A stretch of DNA of 16,768 nucleotides from JALYUA01 sp040004225 (GTDB taxonomy: Bacteria; Acidobacteriota; Thermoanaerobaculia; UBA5066; Gp7-AA6). The notes under the pieces were generated by a model. It saw only the letters and a program-made list of their open reading frames with translations, searched no databases and was not told the origin of the DNA. The stretch spans positions 1-16,768 of the forward strand of contig JBDUBI010000259.1 of assembly GCA_040004225.1 (NCBI GenBank), read 5' to 3'. Shown in pieces: positions 1 to 5,588 of this stretch (position 1 is the first letter of the stretch; the number at the start of each line of letters is the position of its first letter). The position numbers and the translations under genes were made by a program.

Positions 1-1334
1 CGTCGGTGGCTCTTCCTCTTCGTCCGGCCGAACGAATCGGGGTCCTCCGGGCTCGCGGCGATCGGGATGCGCATCCCGCCGGGCTTCCGCGGCGAAGAGC
101 GCCGCGGCTGTCCCGCGGCGTGGGGTCGCGGAGCGTTTGAAACGCGGCCGGAGCGGAACAGCTCCTCGGGAGGCCAGTGAACTTCGATGGGACGTCCGAT
201 CAGCTTCTGGATTGCGTCGAGGGAGAAGACGTAGTCGTCGCAGGCAAACGAAACCGCCTGCCCGAGAGCCCCGGCGCGTCCCGTCCGGCCGATGCGATGG
301 ACGTAATCCTCCGCATCCTGCGGCAGGTCGTAGTTGATGACGTGCGAGACGCCTTCGATGTGGAGTCCTCGCGAGGCGACGTCGGTGGCGACCAAGACCG
401 CCAGCCGGCCCTCTTTGAAATCCGTCAGGATCTTGAGCCTTCGATCCTGAGGGACGTTTCCTGCGAGCGCGCGCGTCGGATACCCATTGGCCGTCAAACC
501 TTTCACGAGGTCGAAGGCGGTCGTCCGGCGATTGACGAAGATGAGAACGCGCGAGCCGCCCTCCTGTTCCAGCACGCCTAAAAGGAGCCGGAACTTTTCG
601 GACGACGACACGTGGTAGAGCAGCTCGGTGATCCCTTCGGCTCCCACCCGCTCCGGCTCGACCTCGATCTTCTGCGCGTTGTTCATGTGCTCGTAGGCAA
701 GCTCCATGACGGAGGCGGAAAGGGTCGCGGAGAAGAGGAGCGTCTGCCGGCGATCATAGGAAGGGCAGCGCCGCAGGATCTTGCGGAGGTCGCGGATGAA
801 GCCCATGTCGAACATGCGATCGGCTTCGTCGACGACTAGAATTTCGACGTCCTTGAAGGTCGTGGCTCCCTGCTGCTCGTAGTCGATGAGGCGGCCCGGC
901 GTTCCGACGAGGATGTCGGGGACGGTCTTCACCGCGTCGCGCTGCAGACGGTAGTCGATTCCCCCGAACACGGCGAGGGTCGACAGACCGGTATGGAGCC
1001 CGAGCGCCTCGGCCTCCTGGCGGATCTGAACGACCAGTTCCCTCGTCGGCGCGATGACCAGGGCGCGGGGGCCGTGCGCGGGCCCCGGCCTCGGCGTACG
1101 CAGCAGGCGGGAAAAGATCGTGATCAGGAATGCGGCCGTCTTTCCCGTGCCCGTCTGCGCCTGACCGGCGACGTCGCGTCCGGACAGCGTGAGCGGAAGG
1201 GAGGCCGCCTGGATGGGTGTGGCGAAAACGAAGCCTGCCTCGGCGAGCCCCCAGCGAACCTCGTCGGGAACATCGAACTCGAAGAGTCGGACATCGGTGA
1301 GGTGCCGGTCCGCGTGGGTAGAAGTGGTGTTCAC
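1..1334 (-). CDS. rhlB: RhlB-like DEAD-box ATP-dependent RNA helicase (3' end beyond window)
   Basis: ATP-dependent RNA helicase of the DEAD-box superfamily 2; RhlB-type enzymes unwind structured RNA and in some bacteria assist the RNA degradosome. The frame is open from a GTG at 1334 to the window edge (444 codons). Visible motifs are a Q-motif (residues 38-42), motif I AQTGTGKT (59-66), PTREL, TPGRLIDY, DEAD (169-172), SAT (202-204) and HRIGRTGR (346-353). Stretches such as LPLTLSGRDVAGQAQTGTGK, NNAQKIEVEPE and the spacing after motif VI resemble E. coli RhlB more than RhlE or DbpA, from memory of that sequence. The last 50 or so visible residues are Arg/Pro/Ser-rich, a typical RNA-binding tail. 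The start has no Shine-Dalgarno; a TAAAAT hexamer lies 6 nt upstream, suggesting a leaderless message. The 196-aa membrane protein gene lies 41 bp upstream on the same strand. The degradosome role is inferred. Confidence 0.93.
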   Translation of the reverse strand, partial: MNTTSTHADRHLTDVRLFEFDVPDEVRWGLAEAGFVFATPIQAASLPLTLSGRDVAGQAQTGTGKTAAFLITIFSRLLRTPRPGPAHGPRALVIAPTRELVVQIRQEAEALGLHTGLSTLAVFGGIDYRLQRDAVKTVPDILVGTPGRLIDYEQQGATTFKDVEILVVDEADRMFDMGFIRDLRKILRRCPSYDRRQTLLFSATLSASVMELAYEHMNNAQKIEVEPERVGAEGITELLYHVSSSEKFRLLLGVLEQEGGSRVLIFVNRRTTAFDLVKGLTANGYPTRALAGNVPQDRRLKILTDFKEGRLAVLVATDVASRGLHIEGVSHVINYDLPQDAEDYVHRIGRTGRAGALGQAVSFACDDYVFSLDAIQKLIGRPIEVHWPPEELFRSGRVSNAPRPHAAGQPRRSSPRKPGGMRIPIAASPEDPDSFGRTKRKSHR

Positions 1335-1359
1335 CGAGAGATTTTATCCCGAATCGGGA
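1335..1359 (-). promoter_or_regulatory. Putative promoter (-10) and palindrome of the rhlB-like gene
   Basis: On the minus strand a TAAAAT hexamer (1346-1341) ends 6 nt before the GTG at 1334, so the expected transcription start is the G of the start codon. Immediately upstream is a 13-nt perfect inverted repeat, TCCCGA-1 nt-TCGGGA (1347-1359). It directly abuts the -10 and could be an operator. I see no convincing -35. This is a pattern reading only. Confidence 0.4.
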
Positions 1360-1375
1360 CGGATGCCGCGGGTGG

Positions 1376-1966
1376 CTACCCGGTTTCGCGAAGACGTCCG
1401 AAGTCGCGGACGATCGGCTTGCCGGTCGCGCGGGAGAGCGCCGCCGCGATCCGGCGCTTTTCTTTCGGGCCCGCCATACCGGCGAGAGGGTGCAGCCGGC
1501 CCGCCGCCCTGGCGGCCAGCCGCTCGACGGCCCAGGTCCACCAGGGTGGAAGCGGGACGAACGTTTCACGCCAGCAGTCGAGGTCGCGCCGGAGGATCGT
1601 CCTCCGACGGACGGTTTCGAAGACCACGGTCTCGATAATGATCTCTTCCGCCCCGACCTCGACCGTCTCCTCGGCGAACGCGAGGGCGGAGAGGCCGAGC
1701 AGGGCGAAAGGTGTCGAGAGCCCGACGGCGACCGAGAGAGCCAGCAGGGCCAGAAGCGGCAGGTCCGAAAAGTTCCCTTTTCGCAGCCCGGAGTCCCAGG
1801 CGGAGACCAGGCGCGCGCCCCCGAAAAAAGCCGCCATCAGAAGTGTGGCGGCCACCGCCAGGAGGCGCAGCCGGTCGCGGCGGCGCCGGACCAGAGGGCC
1901 TATTTCGATGCGAAGCCCGGAAGGAAGAGGGGTGATTTGAACGCGCTCTCCTTCTCGATTCGCCAC
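1376..1966 (-). CDS. Small membrane protein with two TM segments, possible PH-like fold, function unknown
   Basis: This 196-residue protein is not assignable to a named family with confidence. After a short polar N-terminus and an Arg cluster (27-34) come two hydrophobic segments (about 34-52 and 69-97). They are followed by a soluble region starting EETVEVGAEEIIIETVVFETVRRR (split here as residues 99-122), then a Trp-rich stretch (132-146) and an amphipathic, basic tail (147-196). Two helices followed by a 'glutamate-rich strand, aliphatic strand, Arg-rich strand' pattern resemble bacterial membrane-anchored PH-like proteins, but this is a weak analogy. The GTG start at 1966 is chosen because a good promoter (CTGACC, 17-nt spacer, TACAAT) ends 7 nt before it; the frame stays open upstream through the divergent histone-like gene, which is overprinting rather than a real N-terminus. 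It lies 41 bp ahead of the RhlB-like gene, so the two may be cotranscribed. Confidence 0.7.
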   Translation of the reverse strand: MANREGERVQITPLPSGLRIEIGPLVRRRRDRLRLLAVAATLLMAAFFGGARLVSAWDSGLRKGNFSDLPLLALLALSVAVGLSTPFALLGLSALAFAEETVEVGAEEIIIETVVFETVRRRTILRRDLDCWRETFVPLPPWWTWAVERLAARAAGRLHPLAGMAGPKEKRRIAAALSRATGKPIVRDFGRLRETG

Positions 1967-2005
1967 GTCCGGGATTGTATGATCGTGGCACCGGGGGGTC
2001 AGCCC
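1955..2005. promoter_or_regulatory. Divergent overlapping promoters
   Basis: Minus strand: CTGACC (2002-1997), a 17-nt spacer and TACAAT (1979-1974), reading toward the membrane-protein GTG at 1966 with 7 nt between. Plus strand: TCGATT (1955-1960), a 17-nt spacer and TATGAT (1978-1983), reading toward the histone-like gene at 2025 with a leader of about 35 nt. The two -10 elements share two bases, so polymerase binding should be mutually exclusive. The minus-strand match is the better one. Prediction by consensus only. Confidence 0.5.
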
Positions 2006-2024
2006 GGGAGAGGAGGAGCACAGA

Positions 2025-2675
2025 ATGGCCAAGAAGAAGAAATCGGCGGGCAAAGCGGCGAGCCGCGGCAAGGCGAAGAGCTCCGGCGGCGCGACGAAAA
2101 GTTCAGGCAAGAGCGCCTCGGCGCGTGGACGCGGCTCTTCCGGCGGCGCGAAGAAGAAGTCCTCGCCGCGGAAATCATCCTCTCGCGGCGCGGCCAGGAA
2201 GTCGTCGCCCAAGAAAGCCGGATCAAAGCTCCGTTCGAGGAAGAGCGCGGCGGGATCGAGCGCGAAAAAATCGGGCGGCAGCCGTTCGAGCGGCGCGAGG
2301 GCGTCGTCGGCGGGACGTTCAAAGGCCGGCGGCTCGAGTTCCAGCTCCAGCGGCAGACCGAAGGCCCGTCCCTCGGCGAAGCCATCGCCGGCCACCGGCC
2401 GGGGAGGAAGGAGCACGGGCGGCGCACGAGTCGCATCCGCGTCGAAATCTCCGCAGCGGGCCCCGGCCGGGAAGAAGGCCGGCGCGTCGGGTGGCACAAG
2501 CGAGATGTACGGCGAGGGGAACTGGAAGGCGGACGAGGAATACCGGCGCGGCCTGAAGGAGTTTTCCGAAACGCACGACTCGGAGGAGCTCGCCCGGACC
2601 GCCGCCGAGGACTTGGACGACGAAGACGAGGAAGCCTCTCCGGAAAAGAAACCCGGTGGCGAAGGGGAGTGGTAG
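2025..2675 (+). CDS. Histone H1-like basic low-complexity protein with acidic C-terminal module
   Basis: A 216-residue protein in two parts. Residues 1-157 are almost entirely Lys, Ser, Ala, Gly, Arg and Pro (KKKK near the start, many SSG, KKS and RKSS units, a run of six Ser at 104-109). This is the composition of histone H1-like C-terminal tails and bacterial H1-like nucleoid proteins such as HctB, AlgP or the tails of some topoisomerases. Residues 160-216 are different: MYGEGNWKADEEYRRGLKEF followed by an acidic end (DLDDEDEEASPEKKPG). A 'YGEGN.KA...Y' motif occurs, as I recall, in small proteobacterial proteins of unknown function. DNA or RNA binding by the basic arm is likely; the tail may be a partner-binding or self-shielding segment. 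The start is firm: AGGAGGAG at 2011-2018 sits 6 nt before the ATG. A strong terminator follows. Confidence 0.85.
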   Translation: MAKKKKSAGKAASRGKAKSSGGATKSSGKSASARGRGSSGGAKKKSSPRKSSSRGAARKSSPKKAGSKLRSRKSAAGSSAKKSGGSRSSGARASSAGRSKAGGSSSSSSGRPKARPSAKPSPATGRGGRSTGGARVASASKSPQRAPAGKKAGASGGTSEMYGEGNWKADEEYRRGLKEFSETHDSEELARTAAEDLDDEDEEASPEKKPGGEGEW

Positions 2676-2728
2676 AGTCGTAGAGAGCGGTCACCATTGC
2701 CGGACTCTTGTCCGGCTTTGTCGGAAAG

Positions 2729-2760
2729 AAAAGGTCCCGAGAAATCGGGACCTTTTGTTT
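2729..2760. terminator. Rho-independent terminator, probably bidirectional
   Basis: A perfect 12-bp stem, AAAAGGTCCCGA (2729-2740) and TCGGGACCTTTT (2745-2756), closes a GAAA tetraloop. On the plus strand it ends in TTTTGTTT. Read on the minus strand the hairpin is followed by TTTTCTTTCC. It lies between the convergent histone-like gene and the thioesterase gene and can serve both. Confidence 0.92.
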
Positions 2761-2989
2761 AGAGGCCGGAGCGCGCGAAACCGCTCGGCTCTGCCGAGAA
2801 ACAGCCCGATGGACCGGCACTGGTCCGTTCTGGTCGTAAGGTCGCGTCGTCTTCGGGAAACTCCCGCGGCGGGATCTGCGAAGAGAAGACCCGACGAAAG
2901 GTCAATGGTCTGCAGTTCTGATCCAGATTGAGGGAAGGTCGTAATCGCATTTGGGACACCGCAGCGGCCGCTGATATCGGAAGCGCGCC
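2761..2989. other. Non-coding spacer with two small hairpins
   Basis: No convincing gene is seen between the terminator and the thioesterase stop codon. Two short perfect stems are present: CTCGGC/GCCGAG (2784-2798, 3-nt loop) and GGACC/GGTCC (2811-2826, 6-nt loop). On the minus strand this would be a 3' untranslated region of about 230 nt for the thioesterase mRNA, ending at the hairpin at 2729-2756. Confidence 0.4.
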
Positions 2990-3397
2990 CTAACCCCCCG
3001 GCCCGCCCTCTCCCTTTTTCGCGATCGGCATCGGCTTCCGGTTTTCGTCCAGGTTGACGAAGGTCGCTTCCGCCTCCGTGACCTTCACCCGCTGGCCGCG
3101 GCCCTCTCCGTTCTGCGAGAAGACCTCGACCGCGACGGTGATCGACGTGCGTCCCAGCCTGACCAGACGCGTATAGAACGAGACGAGATCGCCCACGTAG
3201 ACCGGGTGGTGAAAAACGATCTCCCGCATCGCCACCGTGACGATGAAGGAGGCGCCGTGCTGCTTGGCCTCCACCGCGGCCGCCTGGTCGATGTACGAAA
3301 GGATGACGCCGCCGAAGATTGTCCCGTGCGCGTTCGTGTCCTTCGGCATCATGACCACGCGAATCGAAGGCTCGGTCGCAGGGAGTGTTTCGGTCAT
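2990..3397 (-). CDS. YciA-type acyl-CoA thioesterase (hotdog fold)
   Basis: Hydrolyses acyl-CoA thioesters to free acid and CoA in the cytosol, probably with broad chain-length range as in E. coli YciA. The 135-residue length matches the family (YciA is about 132). The diagnostic block MPKDTNAHGTIFGGVILSYID (residues 17-37, 21 residues; key D20, N22, H24, G29-G30) corresponds to the MPADTNANGDIFGGW segment of YciA, and D37 is the expected catalytic acid on the hot-dog helix. The following VTVAMREIVFHHPVYVGDLV aligns with the second strand block. AGGAG lies 7 nt before the ATG, so the start is secure. A four-helix-bundle gene lies 178 bp upstream on the same strand, too far to claim an operon. 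The substrate is not deducible. Confidence 0.93.
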   Translation of the reverse strand: MTETLPATEPSIRVVMMPKDTNAHGTIFGGVILSYIDQAAAVEAKQHGASFIVTVAMREIVFHHPVYVGDLVSFYTRLVRLGRTSITVAVEVFSQNGEGRGQRVKVTEAEATFVNLDENRKPMPIAKKGEGGPGG

Positions 3398-3575
3398 CGG
3401 GCAGGCTCCTGGAGAGTGCCGAGAGGGGCAAGAGGCGCTCGCGGCTGAGGACGCTTTGAAAAAGGTCGGGAAACATCCTCGGCCTGCCCGGATCGGCAGG
3501 CGCCGGGGCGGGTGACATCGTCACGACGGATGGCCGTGGCGACATCGGCGATCATGGCTCCGGCAGCGGGATGAC
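3398..3575. other. Intergenic gap with a 7-bp hairpin
   Basis: This gap separates two minus-strand genes. It holds a perfect inverted repeat GCCTGCC/GGCAGGC (3482-3501, 6-nt loop) and a smaller GTGAC/GTCAC (3512-3524, 3-nt loop). Neither is followed by a T-run on either strand, so they are not classic terminators. The thioesterase promoter must lie here, but I cannot pick it out. Confidence 0.35.
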
Positions 3576-3929
3576 TCAGGAAAATCGCCCCCCCACACCG
3601 AGCTCGAACAGGACGGAGCGATCCAGGCTCTCGGCTCGCCGCGCGAGAGCGTCCGACCCGGGGAGCCCGCACGACCGCGCGTGGCGCGCGAGCTCCGCGA
3701 GTGCGCCTCGCGCCTCCGCCAGATGTTCCTGCCGGTCCGGAGCGCCCTCATCCGCCGCGAGAGCGCCGGCGACCTGAGCGGGCACGGAGACCGCGGCCTT
3801 TTTTACGCGCACGGCGAGCGCCGGATCTTGTCCTCGAAGCCGCTCGGCTAAGGCGTAGCCGTCGCGCGTCAACGACATCGCCTCGCACCAGAGGGGATGG
3901 TCTTTGTACGCCGGCCGGTCGGGTGTCAC
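3576..3929 (-). CDS. Four helix bundle protein (23S rRNA intervening-sequence type)
   Basis: A 117-residue, entirely helical-looking protein. The pattern 'hPLWCEAMSLTRDGYALAERLRGQ..ALAVRVKKAAVSVPAQVAGALA' (residues 11-57, abbreviated) and the later LAEARGALAELARHARSCG match the family annotated as 'four helix bundle protein' or S23-like, known from insertions in 23S rRNA genes and from many free-standing chromosomal copies. Molecular function is unknown; related structures form pentameric bundles and a nucleic-acid-binding role is only suspected. Here it is free-standing, with no rRNA nearby. The start is a GTG at 3929; GAGGAG sits only 1 nt before it, too close for ordinary use. A TAGAAT hexamer (3944-3939) ends 9 nt upstream of the GTG, so the leader would be very short. 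An in-frame ATG at codon 18 is less likely because it would cut the first helix. Confidence 0.82.
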   Translation of the reverse strand: MTPDRPAYKDHPLWCEAMSLTRDGYALAERLRGQDPALAVRVKKAAVSVPAQVAGALAADEGAPDRQEHLAEARGALAELARHARSCGLPGSDALARRAESLDRSVLFELGVGGRFS

Positions 3930-4000
3930 TCTCCTCGCATTCTAGCTTCCGGACGCGGGAGAGCTCCGGCGCGAGCCGCCCCCGGGGACGCGAATCTGGA

Positions 4001-4040
4001 CGCTCGGGGTCCTGTCGAGCGAAGCGGATAAGATCCTGCC
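4001..4040 (+). promoter_or_regulatory. Putative promoter of the mdh-sdh-suc operon
   Basis: TAAGAT (4029-4034) ends exactly 6 nt before the mdh GTG at 4041, so transcription would begin at the start codon; no Shine-Dalgarno is visible. A 6-bp inverted repeat CGCTCG/CGAGCG (4001-4021, 9-nt loop) occupies the spot where a -35 would be expected, and no -35 consensus is seen. It could be an operator or chance. Confidence 0.38.
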
Positions 4041-4967
4041 GTGCATCAGAAAGTGACTGTCGTGGGGGCGGGAAACGTCGGGGCAATGGCGGCGCAGAGG
4101 CTCGTGGAACGTGAGGTTGCCGACGTCGTTCTGGTGGACATCCTCGAGGGCATTCCTCAGGGCAAGGCGCTCGACATGATGGAGTCGGCTCCCGTCGAGC
4201 GATTCGATGCGCGTATCCGGGGGTCCAACGGCTACGACGAGACGGAAGCTTCCGACGTCGTCGTGATCACCGCGGGCCTGGCTCGAAAACCCGGTATGAC
4301 GCGGGACGATCTGGTCCTGAAGAACCAGGAAATCGTCGGCGGCGTCACCCGGGAAATCGCCCGCCGCTCTCCCGAAGCGATTCTGATCGTCGTCTCCAAT
4401 CCGCTCGACGCCATGTGCGAAGTCGCGCGGCGCGTCTCGGGGTTCCCCCGCGAGCGCGTGTTCGGGATGGCGGGCGTTCTCGACTCGGCGCGGATGCGGT
4501 GGTTCATCGCGGAGGCCCTGGGAGTCTCCGTCGAGAGCACACACGCCTTCGTCCTCGGCGGGCACGGGGACACCATGGTCCCGCTGACCCGGTACTCGAC
4601 CGTCGGCGGCGTCCCGATTCCGGAGCTTCTTTCGAAGGACAAGCTCGATGCGATCGTCAAGCGCACGCGCGAAGGAGGGATCGAGATCGTCAATTACTAC
4701 AAGACCGGATCGGCTTATTACGCGCCCTCTTCCGCCGTGGTCGAGATGGTGGATGCGGTCTTGAAGGACAAGAAGAAAGTGCTTCCCTGCGCGGCCTATC
4801 TCCAGGGAGAGTACGGGATGCAGGACATTTATCTCGGGGTACCCGTCAAGCTCGGGAGAGGCGGCGCGGAACAGGTTCTCGAAATCCGGCTTCTCGATGA
4901 GGAGAAGGAGGCGCTCGCGAAGTCCGCCGAAGCGGTTCGCGAGCTCTTCCGCATCCTCAAAGTATGA
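4041..4967 (+). CDS. mdh: NAD-dependent malate dehydrogenase (LDH-like type)
   Basis: Oxidises malate to oxaloacetate with NAD in the TCA cycle. The 308-residue protein is of the lactate-dehydrogenase-like MDH type found in many bacteria, not the E. coli type. Rossmann motif VGAGNVG is at residues 8-14 and an NAD-selecting acidic residue is in VDI (33). The mobile active-site loop ARKPGMTRDD has Arg82 and Arg88, the arginines that specify a dicarboxylate substrate (LDH has Gln at the first). N120 (VSNPLD), D148 and R151 (LDSARMR) and catalytic H175 (GGHGDTMVP) are all present. It starts at a GTG without a Shine-Dalgarno but with a -10-like hexamer 6 nt upstream. Its TGA overlaps the sdhC ATG (ATGA), coupling it to the succinate dehydrogenase genes and making it the first gene of the operon. 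Confidence 0.97.
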   Translation: MHQKVTVVGAGNVGAMAAQRLVEREVADVVLVDILEGIPQGKALDMMESAPVERFDARIRGSNGYDETEASDVVVITAGLARKPGMTRDDLVLKNQEIVGGVTREIARRSPEAILIVVSNPLDAMCEVARRVSGFPRERVFGMAGVLDSARMRWFIAEALGVSVESTHAFVLGGHGDTMVPLTRYSTVGGVPIPELLSKDKLDAIVKRTREGGIEIVNYYKTGSAYYAPSSAVVEMVDAVLKDKKKVLPCAAYLQGEYGMQDIYLGVPVKLGRGGAEQVLEIRLLDEEKEALAKSAEAVRELFRILKV

Positions 4968-5581
4968 CGTCGGACCGGAACTTCTGGGTCCGGCGCCTGC
5001 ACTCCCTTTCCGGGATCGTCCCGATCGGGGGATTTCTCGCGTTTCACCTGTACGAAAATTCCGCCGCCGCCCGAGGCGCTGCCGCCTACAACGAGATGAC
5101 GCATCGACTCCAGACTCTCCCGGGAGCGGTGGCGCTGGAGATCCTCGTGATTGCCGTCCCGCTCCTGTACCACGGCGTCTATGGCCTGTTCATCGCGGGC
5201 ACGGCGCGGCCGAACGTCGTGTCCAACGGCTACGTCCGAAACTGGATGTATTTCCTGCAGCGGGTCACCGGTGTGGTCGTGTTCGCGTTCATCCTGTTTC
5301 ACTACTGGACGACGCGACTCGTCCAGCTCACCGACCACGAAAGCCTGGACCTCTTCCGGCAGGTGCAGGCGGCGGTCGCCAATCCCTGGATCTACGCTTT
5401 CTACATCGCCGGCATCCTTTCGGCGACCTTTCATCTTGCGAACGGAATCTGGTCCTTTTCGATCGTGTGGGGTATCACCGTCGGCCCTCGCGCGCAGCGG
5501 AGGATGATGTACATTTCCGTCGTGGTGTTTCTGGCTCTCTCCGTCGTGGGTGTGCGCTCGATTTCGGCGTTCCGGCTCTAG
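4964..5581 (+). CDS. sdhC: Succinate dehydrogenase cytochrome b558 subunit
   Basis: Membrane anchor of complex II; it carries haem and passes electrons from the iron-sulfur subunit to quinone. The 205 residues form five hydrophobic segments (about 12-30, 56-78, 98-118, 142-163, 180-200), the single-subunit anchor of the Bacillus subtilis type, which explains the absence of sdhD. His13, His28, His70, His113 and His157 stand at or next to the positions of the B. subtilis SdhC histidines; in that protein four of them are the axial ligands of two b haems (28/113 and 70/155), so a dihaem subunit is likely. RRLHSLSGIVPIG, RNWMYFLQRVTG and NGIWSFSIVWGITVGPRAQR (158-177) are strongly conserved with that family. 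The ATG lies inside the mdh stop (ATGA). Only 7 nt separate its stop from sdhA. Confidence 0.96.
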   Translation: MTSDRNFWVRRLHSLSGIVPIGGFLAFHLYENSAAARGAAAYNEMTHRLQTLPGAVALEILVIAVPLLYHGVYGLFIAGTARPNVVSNGYVRNWMYFLQRVTGVVVFAFILFHYWTTRLVQLTDHESLDLFRQVQAAVANPWIYAFYIAGILSATFHLANGIWSFSIVWGITVGPRAQRRMMYISVVVFLALSVVGVRSISAFRL

Positions 5582-5588
5582 AAAACGC

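Noticed and set aside
754..1569. Long open frames opposite or overlapping the rhlB-like gene
   Set aside because: They are Arg/Pro/Gly-rich products of GC-rich third positions, lack domains, and cover a gene with all DEAD-box motifs in another frame.
1490..2683. A 397-codon plus-strand frame covering the membrane protein and histone-like genes
   Set aside because: Its product is low-complexity and charged; it is antisense to one well-supported gene and out of frame with another that has a strong Shine-Dalgarno.
3482..3501. Hairpin between thioesterase and four-helix-bundle genes as a terminator
   Set aside because: No T-run follows on either strand.
5550..5588. Upstream GTG start for sdhA
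   Set aside because: It would lie within sdhC and add 13 residues before the FAD-binding strand that the family does not have.
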